From JBPOFM01 sp051252455 (lineage in GTDB: Bacteria; Bacteroidota; Bacteroidia; Flavobacteriales; Flavobacteriaceae): DNA of 64,000 bases. Under the pieces are notes generated by a model. It ran no database searches. It saw only the letters and a list, made by a program, of their open reading frames with translations, and had not been told where the DNA came from. A program made the translations under genes and the position numbers. Of the stretch, positions 53,976 through 61,400 are shown piece by piece. The first letter of the stretch is position 1. The number at the start of each line of letters is the position of its first letter. Location: the NCBI GenBank assembly GCA_051252455.1, contig JBPOFM010000001.1, forward strand, positions 186,001 through 250,000, written 5' to 3'.

Positions 53976-55223
53976 TTACTCGTCTCTTAATGCCACAATT
54001 GGCTTAATTTTGGCTGCTCTATATGCGGGGATAAACCCAGCCAATGCACCAGCAAAAACTAGTACAAACACTGTAGTGATGGCGATATTGAAATCGACTT
54101 GAGGATATTTTAAAAAATCGTTTTCTATCATTGGACCTACAAGCTCTAACACGCCCAAACCTCCTATCAGCCCTATTAGGCCAGCAAGCATCGTTACAAA
54201 AACTGCCTCTTGAAGAATCATTCCAACGATAGACATTGGAAGCGCTCCCAAGGCTTTTCTTATTCCGATTTCTTTGGTTCGTTCTTTGACAATGACAAGC
54301 ATGATGTTTCCTACGCCGACAATCCCGGCTATGATAGTACCTATTCCCACAAACCAAAAAACACCTTTGATGGTATCTATTAGAGAATATATTTTTTGTG
54401 ATTGTTCAAGTGTGTTGTAGATTCTTAAAGCACTTAAATCGTCTGGAGCAATGGTATGAATCTCTTTCAATTTGTGTTCAATATTTGAAGCCATTAATTC
54501 AGAATTCTTTACCGCTTGTTCATAATTATCATCCATTTTTATGGTGAACATCATATATTGAATATTCTCACCACCATTAAATACTTTCTGTGAAGTGGAC
54601 ACAGGGATGTATGCTTGATTCTCTTCACGCTCACCTCCAGCATCATAAAAGACTCCAACGACCTTAAAATTTATACCATTAACAAGAATATTTTTATCGA
54701 TAGGGTCTTCATCATTCTTAAATAAATCATTTCGTAATTTGTTACCAATAACCGCGACTTTCTTGGATGCGTCAAAATCCGCTTGGTTGATGAATCGGCC
54801 CTCACTTATATCCGCATTTTCGATAAACTGATGTCCAGACATGACTCCTCTTACAGGATAGTTGCCAGTTTCCATCTTATATGTGATAGTCGCTTGCCAC
54901 ATAGCGTACATACTCGTTTCGTATTCGATTTGATCGCTATACTCTTCAGAGATCTTTTTGAAATTATCGTTTTTCATTTGAATAAATCGTCCCGGATTTA
55001 GGCCTTTGTATTCTTTAGTCGTCACACCAGAACCGACTGTAATAAGATTTGCTGCATCACTTTGAAATTGGGACGTGACACCATTTTCAATTCCCTTCCC
55101 GAAGCCTAATAAAATGACTAAAATAAATATACCAGACGCCACAGAAAGTCCAGTCAAAAACGTACGAAGCTTGTTTTTGCTTAAGGTTTCAAAGATCTCT
55201 TGCCAACGTTCTATATCAAACAT
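53976..55223 (-). CDS. ABC transporter permease, MacB/FtsX type, first copy
   Basis: 415 residues, same architecture as the next gene: N-terminal helix KLRTFLTGLSVASGIFILVILLGF, periplasmic MacB-PCD domain, then three C-terminal helices with VIVKERTKEIGIRKALGALPMSI. Overlaps the ATPase gene by 8 bases and ends 1 base before the second permease, so all three are translated together. Confidence 0.93.
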   Translation of the reverse strand: MFDIERWQEIFETLSKNKLRTFLTGLSVASGIFILVILLGFGKGIENGVTSQFQSDAANLITVGSGVTTKEYKGLNPGRFIQMKNDNFKKISEEYSDQIEYETSMYAMWQATITYKMETGNYPVRGVMSGHQFIENADISEGRFINQADFDASKKVAVIGNKLRNDLFKNDEDPIDKNILVNGINFKVVGVFYDAGGEREENQAYIPVSTSQKVFNGGENIQYMMFTIKMDDNYEQAVKNSELMASNIEHKLKEIHTIAPDDLSALRIYNTLEQSQKIYSLIDTIKGVFWFVGIGTIIAGIVGVGNIMLVIVKERTKEIGIRKALGALPMSIVGMILQEAVFVTMLAGLIGLIGGLGVLELVGPMIENDFLKYPQVDFNIAITTVFVLVFAGALAGFIPAYRAAKIKPIVALRDE

Positions 55224-55917
55224 GTTGTGAAGCTCTTACTTGTTGTACCTGGCTGTCATCTATGATTAGTCCATCCTTGAGATTCACGATACGTTTAGTC
55301 ATTTGAGCAATGTCATGTTCATGTGTAACGACCAAAATAGTTTTACCTTCATCGTTGATTCCTTGAATCAATTCCATAACTTCATAAGACGTTGCTGTAT
55401 CTAAAGCACCCGTAGGTTCATCAGCCAATAAAACTTTGGGTTCACTTGCCAGCGCTCTTGCAATTGCAACACGTTGTTTTTGACCACCAGACATTTCACT
55501 AGGTAAATGTTGAGACCAAGGTGAAAGGCCTACTTTGTTTAAATAATATTCGGCTTTTTCAATGCGTTCTTTTCGCTTCATGCCTTGGTAGTAAAGTGGC
55601 AATGCAACGTTTTCAACGGCACTTTTATAGTTGATTAAATTGAAAGACTGAAACACAAAACCAAGAAATTTATTCCGGTAATTGGCCGCAACTTTTTCGT
55701 TCAAATTTTTTATTGGAAAACCATCGAGTGTGTACGAACCTGAATCGGCTTCATCCAACATTCCAAGGATATTGAGAAGTGTTGATTTTCCGGAGCCGGA
55801 GGAACCCATAATGGAAACAAGTTCACCTTCTTTGACCTCAAAATCGATTCCTTTGAGTACATGCAGCGAGTTATTGCCCATGTGATAGGATTTGTGCAAA
55901 TCTTTGATTTGTATCAT
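55216..55917 (-). CDS. ABC transporter ATPase, MacB/LolD type
   Basis: 233 residues. Walker A GSSGSGKST at 38-46, Q-loop FVFQSFNL, signature MSGGQKQR, Walker B VLLADEPTGALD and H-loop VTHEHD. First gene of the efflux operon ATPase-permease-permease-adaptor-tolC-adaptor-tlpA-tsaB. It powers a tripartite pump for peptides, antibiotics or lipids; the substrate is not shown by the sequence. Confidence 0.95.
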   Translation of the reverse strand: MIQIKDLHKSYHMGNNSLHVLKGIDFEVKEGELVSIMGSSGSGKSTLLNILGMLDEADSGSYTLDGFPIKNLNEKVAANYRNKFLGFVFQSFNLINYKSAVENVALPLYYQGMKRKERIEKAEYYLNKVGLSPWSQHLPSEMSGGQKQRVAIARALASEPKVLLADEPTGALDTATSYEVMELIQGINDEGKTILVVTHEHDIAQMTKRIVNLKDGLIIDDSQVQQVRASQHV

Positions 55918-56051
55918 ATGATTGGTGATTAGACTACAATATTAGATAAATCGTTAGGTGATAAGTCCTAAAGAAGTGTTAAGTCTTTCAGTCAAGGTGT
56001 TATCTTATAGACTGCTCAATCAAAATTTTGTTACAGAAAGAAGAAATTAGT

Positions 56052-56273
56052 TTAGACTTTCTTTGTTCTAAAGTATTTCCAATAAATCAAAAACCCTAAA
56101 CCTCCGACTAAAATATAGGGTATAGACATCAGGTACACAATACCATTATTAACACCTTCAGCGGTAGCTTGTCCTTCTTCGCTCTCTAGAACTGCTCGAC
56201 ACATTGCGCATTGAGCATTACTCTCCAAAAAAGAGAAGATAGAGAAGAGAAAAAGGAAAATTATTTTTTTCAT
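56052..56273 (-). CDS. Tiny CxxC membrane protein of the oxidase operon
   Basis: 73 residues. Signal peptide ending SNA, which leaves QCAMCRAVLESEE at the mature N-terminus with Cys22 and Cys25, and one membrane helix (about 47-65). Two close cysteines in an exported small protein next to SCO suggest metal or thiol handling, but this is inference. It starts 1 base after the DUF420 gene ends and is the last gene of the operon. Confidence 0.7.
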   Translation of the reverse strand: MKKIIFLFLFSIFSFLESNAQCAMCRAVLESEEGQATAEGVNNGIVYLMSIPYILVGGLGFLIYWKYFRTKKV

Positions 56274-56274
56274 T

Positions 56275-56820
56275 TTAAGCGTAATAAGGTGAAATCATTA
56301 GGTATACAAGCACTCCTGTTACTGCAACATACAGCCACAATGGGAAGGTAATGCGCGCAATTTTTTTGTGTCGTTCAAAATTTTTCGTGATGGCTCTGAC
56401 ATACGTAATAAGAACAAAAGGGATAATAATTATAGATAGGAGAATATGTGTAATAAGTATAAAATAATAGATATATTTTATCGCACCTTCACCTCCAAAT
56501 TTGGTTGAATCACTTGTCATGTGGTAAGCGACGTACATCACTAAAAAAATAGCTGAACAGCCAACTGCCGTCGTCATCAAATTCTCGTGCAATACAATAT
56601 TTTTATTCTTGATAGCCCAAAAAGCGATGACCAAAAGCACAGCTGTCAAACCATTGATCGTTGCATAAATTGGTGGTAAAAATGTTAACGGCTTGACGTC
56701 AAAACCTAATTCTCTTAAATTGACACCAAACAAAACCGCGACAACCAAAGGGATCACAATGGACAAAATAACTATCCATTTATCGTATTTCTTTTCAGCT
56801 TGTAAATTTACGTTTTCCAT
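56275..56820 (-). CDS. DUF420 membrane protein (CtaM-like)
   Basis: 181 residues, five membrane helices. HENLMTTAVGCSAIFLVMYVAYH, the internal THILLSIIIIPFVLITYV and the histidines between helices are typical of DUF420. Bacillus and Staphylococcus homologues (CtaM) help mature heme-copper oxidase. Overlaps SCO by one base, with gene order SCO-DUF420. Confidence 0.88.
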   Translation of the reverse strand: MENVNLQAEKKYDKWIVILSIVIPLVVAVLFGVNLRELGFDVKPLTFLPPIYATINGLTAVLLVIAFWAIKNKNIVLHENLMTTAVGCSAIFLVMYVAYHMTSDSTKFGGEGAIKYIYYFILITHILLSIIIIPFVLITYVRAITKNFERHKKIARITFPLWLYVAVTGVLVYLMISPYYA

Positions 56821-57572
56821 TATTCGTTCAATAATTTGGCAATATCTTCTTTTAGAATTGTTATTTCTTCCGATTGACCTTCATCATCTACCTTTTCTTC
56901 TTCTGAAATCATGCCATTATAATAAATCATCGGATTTCCAGATGCATCTTTCCGGGAGCGGATAAACCCGTTTTTATCAATCAGGGCAAAATTACCTGAA
57001 TGCTCGAAACCGCCTTCTGCTTCCGCTTCTTTAGCCGTATACAGATTGAATCCTTCATTAGCAAGTTTATAGATTGCTTCCTCATTCCCTGTCATCAAGT
57101 GCCAATTTGGATTGGTCATGCCATAATGTTCGGCATAAGCTTTCAATACTTCGGATGTATCAAATTCTGGATTGATGGTAAATGAAGCAACTCCAAAGTT
57201 GTCAATGCCTTCGAATTTATTCTGAATTTGAACCAAATTAGAGCTCATTCTAGGGCAAATGGTTGGACACGTTGTGAAAAAAAATTCTACAATATACACT
57301 TTCCCGTCGTAATCTTTATTGGTAATTGTAACGCCATTTTGGTCTTTAAAACTAAATGCAGGTACTTTTTTGGGTTCACCGTTAATCTCAAGGTAAACCA
57401 AATCGCTCGCTGATTTAGATTCGTTATCAGAAGAAATATTTAAACGATCATTTTCAACGACAGAATTGTTTGTCATTCGATCCACAATGCGTGGCACAAA
57501 AATTATCCCAAATACCAAAATGATAAGTGCAACGCCTACGTATGAATAACTAATTTTTTTTTTCATTTTCAA
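56820..57572 (-). CDS. SCO1/SenC family copper chaperone
   Basis: 250 residues with one N-terminal membrane helix and a periplasmic thioredoxin-like domain. Copper ligands are Cys102 and Cys106 (TTCPTICPRM) and His191 (FEHSGNFALID). Delivers copper to the CuA site of cytochrome oxidase subunit II. Two close ATG codons (residues 1 and 3) may start it. Next gene upstream is its cysteine-free relative. Confidence 0.95.
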   Translation of the reverse strand: MKMKKKISYSYVGVALIILVFGIIFVPRIVDRMTNNSVVENDRLNISSDNESKSASDLVYLEINGEPKKVPAFSFKDQNGVTITNKDYDGKVYIVEFFFTTCPTICPRMSSNLVQIQNKFEGIDNFGVASFTINPEFDTSEVLKAYAEHYGMTNPNWHLMTGNEEAIYKLANEGFNLYTAKEAEAEGGFEHSGNFALIDKNGFIRSRKDASGNPMIYYNGMISEEEKVDDEGQSEEITILKEDIAKLLNE

Positions 57573-57611
57573 AAATTTTAACCTTATCGCGTATAATAGA
57601 ATCGATCAGTT

Positions 57612-58331
57612 TTAATTGTCAGCTGGTTCTTTTAGATCGTTTGCTCGTCGTTCTGTTGAATCAAACTTACCTTTGCGTTTTTGTCTGTATTCGGTAAACA
57701 GAATACGCATATCATCATTGAGTTTATTTTTTATTTCTGCAACTTCTATGCTGTTATATCCCAACATTGGATATATTGGATCGTCCCTTTCAATTTGCGG
57801 ATCCGTTCGATCATCGATTCGTCCTCTTTGGTTTAGATCCTTGTCAATAATAAACACATCGCTAGTTGCTAAATTGGCGTCAAGTTGTTCTTCGGAATTG
57901 ATGGAGGCATACAAATTTTTTATTGAAGCATCATCTGCAAATACAAAATGCCAATATTTTAATTGTTCGTAGGTGTGAATTTCTTTTCGGAGCATTTCCG
58001 TTTCTGCTTCAGTACCTTTTGGCATTACCATAACCACCTGAAACTTTTTAAAACCCATGAACTTGTCATATACCAATTCCTTTAAGTTTGAAGCTGCAAT
58101 TACCTGTTCCATAGGACGTTTTCCTAAAAACCCGATAACCGTAATATGATCCTTAAGTAAAACAGTTTCGTCAGAATCAGATGAAAAAGTATTCAGTTCC
58201 AAAACACTTTCTTCAACGGTTTCCAGTACATTATAGTTGTGCTGCGCTGGATATAAAAACAAAAGAAAAACAACTGGTAGGAAGAATAGAATTCCCAAAA
58301 TTAGGTTACGTTTGACCAGCTTTTTATTCAT
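57612..58331 (-). CDS. Thioredoxin-like SCO relative lacking copper ligands
   Basis: 239 residues with one N-terminal membrane helix (10-27, LILGILFFLPVVFLLFLY) and no cysteine at all. Residues about 60-170 follow the SCO layout: HITVIGFLGKRP stands where SCO has the CxxxC segment, and SDVFIIDKDLNQRGRIDDR where SCO has HSGNFALIDKNGFIRSR. The copper-binding Cys and His are all missing. It may be a structural partner of SCO. Encoded between subunit IV and SCO in the oxidase operon. Confidence 0.65.
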   Translation of the reverse strand: MNKKLVKRNLILGILFFLPVVFLLFLYPAQHNYNVLETVEESVLELNTFSSDSDETVLLKDHITVIGFLGKRPMEQVIAASNLKELVYDKFMGFKKFQVVMVMPKGTEAETEMLRKEIHTYEQLKYWHFVFADDASIKNLYASINSEEQLDANLATSDVFIIDKDLNQRGRIDDRTDPQIERDDPIYPMLGYNSIEVAEIKNKLNDDMRILFTEYRQKRKGKFDSTERRANDLKEPADN

Positions 58332-58342
58332 GATGCAAAAAT

Positions 58343-58370
58343 AAAAAAGACGGTTTAAATAACCGCCTTT
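58343..58370 (-). terminator. Intrinsic terminator inside the oxidase operon
   Basis: On the minus strand AAGGCGGTT pairs with AACCGTCTT (one G-T pair, 5-base loop) and is followed by a T run. It lies between subunit IV and the SCO relative, so read-through or attenuation may set the ratio of the downstream assembly genes. Confidence 0.65.
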
Positions 58371-58399
58371 TATATTGTTTTTAACTATATGAATTTGCT

Positions 58400-58789
58400 C
58401 TAGAAATTAGTTTTGACAAAACCATTTCGATAGACACTTTCTATATATCCTCCCTCTTGCAACAGGATAAATACCAAGTAACAAATCAAGAAAATTGCGG
58501 TCCATACAACCATTCGTCTCAAAGCCGCTGTTTCATCTCTCATGTGCATAAAATCCCAAGTGATATAATAAGCTTTGACAATTGTTAAAATAATGAATAT
58601 CCAGTTAAGAACTTTCATTCCCACAAAATGATTTCTGAAGAAATCAGGCAATGAGGCTTTATAGATACCCAATACTACCTCAACTGCAGTAATTATGGTC
58701 AAAAGTATCAATACACCCCAAATTTTTTGGGTTATATTCTTGAATTTTACTTTGCCTCTAAATATTGTTAAGTTATGTACGTGTGCCAT
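58400..58789 (-). CDS. Cytochrome c oxidase subunit IV family protein
   Basis: 129 residues, three membrane helices. ILLTIITAVEVVLGIYK, FIILTIVKAYYITWDFMHM and IFLICYLVFILLQEGGYIE are the prokaryotic COX4/CyoD pattern. It starts 21 bases after the large subunit III. Small accessory subunit of the oxidase. Confidence 0.92.
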   Translation of the reverse strand: MAHVHNLTIFRGKVKFKNITQKIWGVLILLTIITAVEVVLGIYKASLPDFFRNHFVGMKVLNWIFIILTIVKAYYITWDFMHMRDETAALRRMVVWTAIFLICYLVFILLQEGGYIESVYRNGFVKTNF

Positions 58790-58810
58790 TTATATTTTGA
58801 ATTTTTTCGA

Positions 58811-59791
58811 TTAAACCAAATAGAAGAATGTGAATACGAATACCCATACCAAATCGACAAAATGCCAATATAACCCCACTTTTTCAACCATTTCATAACT
58901 TCCTCTCCTTTCATATGTTCCTAGAATGACATTGAAAAAGATAATGATGTTGATAATCACACCAGAAAGTACGTGAAATCCGTGGAATCCGGTAATAAAG
59001 AAGAAAAAGTCTGCAAACAATGGTGGACCATATTCATTCACGTGAAGATTTGCGCCTTCAACAACGTTTCTTCCATTTGTTTTTAATTGATTCAATGATT
59101 CTTCTCTCGATAAAACCGTTTTATGTCCGTTGGCGTCAATAATTTGATTTCTTACCAATAAATTTGGATTGGATTCAAACCCTGCAACTACTTCTTCCAT
59201 GGTATAGGTTGGTAAAGTTCCTTCACCTACAAACCATAGTCCATTTTTATTTTCATGGATTGTTCTTTCGTGAGTTCCTGCAGATACGAAGTCCGCCAAT
59301 TTTACACGATCACCATCTGCGTTTACAAACTGAAGGATGTTTCCACCTTTTGTTTGAATCGCACCATAATCACCTTTAATAAAAGTCGCCCATTCCCATG
59401 CTTGAGAGCCAACGAAGATCGCCCCTCCAATGATGGTTAAAAACATGTACAACGTCACTTTCGCTTTGTTCATATGATGCCCTGCATCCACGGCAAGTAC
59501 CATTGTTACCGAGGACATAATCAAAACAAAAGTCATAAATGCCACATAAATCATCGGGTGCTCTTGTCCGTGAAGAAACGGAACATGCGTAAATACCTCA
59601 TCGGCAATTGGCCAAGATTCGATGAACTTAAATCTTGAAAATCCGTAAGCTGCTAAAAATCCAGAAAACGTTAAGGCATCAGAAACGATGAAAAACCACA
59701 TCATCATTTTACCATAGCTCGCGTTCAGAGGCTCATTACCTCCACCCCAAACTTTTTCTTTCGCATCAGTATTTACAACTGTAGTATCCAT
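58811..59791 (-). CDS. Cytochrome c oxidase subunit III, long form with insertion
   Basis: 326 residues. Helices begin MMMWFFIVSDALTFSGFLAAYGF (29-51), others run to about 135, and resume at about 257 with FADFFFFITGFHGFHVLSG. A soluble segment of about 115 residues (about 140-255, with KGGNILQFVNADGDRVK and NPNLLVRNQIIDANG) sits between the third and fourth helix group and has no counterpart in the 193-residue paralogue upstream. The chain ends HFVDLVWVFVFTFFYLV, the usual subunit III tail. Confidence 0.92.
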   Translation of the reverse strand: MDTTVVNTDAKEKVWGGGNEPLNASYGKMMMWFFIVSDALTFSGFLAAYGFSRFKFIESWPIADEVFTHVPFLHGQEHPMIYVAFMTFVLIMSSVTMVLAVDAGHHMNKAKVTLYMFLTIIGGAIFVGSQAWEWATFIKGDYGAIQTKGGNILQFVNADGDRVKLADFVSAGTHERTIHENKNGLWFVGEGTLPTYTMEEVVAGFESNPNLLVRNQIIDANGHKTVLSREESLNQLKTNGRNVVEGANLHVNEYGPPLFADFFFFITGFHGFHVLSGVIINIIIFFNVILGTYERRGSYEMVEKVGLYWHFVDLVWVFVFTFFYLV

Positions 59792-59829
59792 ATATAGCGA
59801 TTAGTGTTAAGAAAGTATTAAAAGTTGCA

Positions 59830-59837
59830 CAAAAATA
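59830..59837 (-). promoter_or_regulatory. Possible internal -7 element ahead of the long subunit III
   Basis: On the minus strand TATTTTTG, a perfect TAnnTTTG, lies 38 bases before the subunit III start. No -33 TTG at the proper distance. Confidence 0.3.
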
Positions 59838-59847
59838 ATCAATTTAT

Positions 59848-60429
59848 TTATCTCACGAAATATAAAAACAAAAAGAGATAAATCCATAGCACATCCACAA
59901 AATGCCAGAATGTCGCTGCAAGTTCAAAACCAAGCATATTCGATGGATTGTACTTTTGTTTAAAATGATTATAAATTACGACCAAAAGGCAAATAAGACC
60001 AGCAACCACGTGCAAAATATGCACCATCGCTATCAAATAAATGTAAGACATAGTGATGTTACTCGTTGGTCCTGTAAAATTATAGCCCAAATTTATGATT
60101 TCTTGAAACCCCATAAATTGGTTGTAAATAAAAAGAAGGCCAAGAACCAGCGTGACCATCAACCATATTGTGGTCATTTGTCTATTGTTTGATTTCAGAG
60201 CTTTTTTTGCAAGAACAAATGTAACACTGCTTAAAATGATAAAAACTGTGCTTAAAACAAAAGCCGTTGGCAACTTAAAGTCAGATAACCAGTCTTCTCG
60301 ACTACTGCTCACAATAAATGCACTCGTCCAACCCATAAATGACATAATTAGGGAAGCAATGCCAAACCAGAGCATCATTTTTTTTGCTCTCTCATTCTTT
60401 TCTTCAAAAGTACCTTCTGTTAAATCCAT
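59848..60429 (-). CDS. Cytochrome c oxidase subunit III family protein, short form
   Basis: 193 residues with five membrane helices: MLWFGIASLIMSFMGWTSAFI, FVLSTVFIILSSVTFVLAKKAL, TIWLMVTLVLGLLFIYNQFMGFQE, IYLIAMVHILHVVAGLICLLVVI and FWHFVDVLWIYLFLFLYFV. It lacks the first two helices of the seven-helix mitochondrial form. Overlaps the last 10 bases of cyoE, so it is co-translated. Confidence 0.9.
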   Translation of the reverse strand: MDLTEGTFEEKNERAKKMMLWFGIASLIMSFMGWTSAFIVSSSREDWLSDFKLPTAFVLSTVFIILSSVTFVLAKKALKSNNRQMTTIWLMVTLVLGLLFIYNQFMGFQEIINLGYNFTGPTSNITMSYIYLIAMVHILHVVAGLICLLVVIYNHFKQKYNPSNMLGFELAATFWHFVDVLWIYLFLFLYFVR

Positions 60430-61322
60430 AATCTTATAAATTTATCTGCAACATAAATGATTTGCAATAACGTTATGTAGAATACACTCGCAAGCATCAA
60501 TTGTTTCGCTGCTTTTGATGTTCTCGTTTTAAATAATTGCATGGCATAATAAACCATGACCAGTCCTATCGCGAAAACAATGATTGCCGCTACAATGGAC
60601 AGTTTTAAATCTCCGGTGAATCCAAAAACTGGGATAATGGAAGCAATCAAGGTCCAGATGGAATATAGAATAACTTGAACTGCCGTACCTTTATCTCGCT
60701 TCCCTGTAGGCAACATGAAAAACCCACCTTTTTGATAATCTTCAAATAAAAACCATCCGATTGCCCAAAAATGCGGAAACTGCCAAAAGAACTGTATGGC
60801 AAACAATGTTCCTGGCTCTATCCCAAAATCATTTCTAGCAGCAACCCAACCTAACATAAATGGAATGGCTCCAGGAATAGCACCCACAAAAACTGATAGT
60901 GGTGTTTTAGTCTTTAAAGGTGTGTAAACACAAGTATATAGAAAAATTGAAATTGCCGCATACATTGCAGTTCGAGGATTGATAATGTATAAAGTTGCCA
61001 CTCCGAGAATTGTAAAAGCAACTGCAATTGCAAATGCCGTATTGACTGACATTCGACCTGCAGGGATCGGTCTATTTTTGGTACGATCCATCAAGGCGTC
61101 TAAATCGCGCTCTATAATTTGATTGTACGCATTAGATGCACCTACCATAAAGTAGCCTCCAAAACACAACAAGATAAGAGTCAGAAAATTAACAGTATCA
61201 GCCCCCAAAAGATAGCCAGCAATCGACGAAAAAACGACACTTAAAGACAGTCCCATTTTCGTAATTTCCTTAAAATCGGTGAAGATCGAGGCGGTGTTGA
61301 ATGATGTTTTAGATGTGCTCAA
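60420..61322 (-). CDS. cyoE: Protoheme IX farnesyltransferase (heme O synthase)
   Basis: Turns heme B into heme O with farnesyl diphosphate, for insertion in the oxidase. 300 residues, seven to nine membrane helices. Prenyl-diphosphate motif NAYNQIIERDLDALMDRTKNRP near 63-84 and the second acidic site YTPLKTKTPLSVFVGAIPGA. First gene of the oxidase operon, with a well-formed promoter. Confidence 0.96.
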   Translation of the reverse strand: MSTSKTSFNTASIFTDFKEITKMGLSLSVVFSSIAGYLLGADTVNFLTLILLCFGGYFMVGASNAYNQIIERDLDALMDRTKNRPIPAGRMSVNTAFAIAVAFTILGVATLYIINPRTAMYAAISIFLYTCVYTPLKTKTPLSVFVGAIPGAIPFMLGWVAARNDFGIEPGTLFAIQFFWQFPHFWAIGWFLFEDYQKGGFFMLPTGKRDKGTAVQVILYSIWTLIASIIPVFGFTGDLKLSIVAAIIVFAIGLVMVYYAMQLFKTRTSKAAKQLMLASVFYITLLQIIYVADKFIRLWI

Positions 61323-61357
61323 ATGGGAACCAATTTTCTGCTTTTCTTATGCGAGTG

Positions 61358-61388
61358 CAAAGATACTTTGAAAATTGGTTTTGGGCAA
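61358..61388 (-). promoter_or_regulatory. Promoter of the cyoE-cox operon
   Basis: On the minus strand TTG (61386-61388), spacer 20, TATCTTTG (61358-61365), a perfect TAnnTTTG. Start predicted near 61351, 29 bases before the ATG. This is the clearest promoter in the window. Confidence 0.82.
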
Positions 61389-61400
61389 TGCAAAAGGCGA

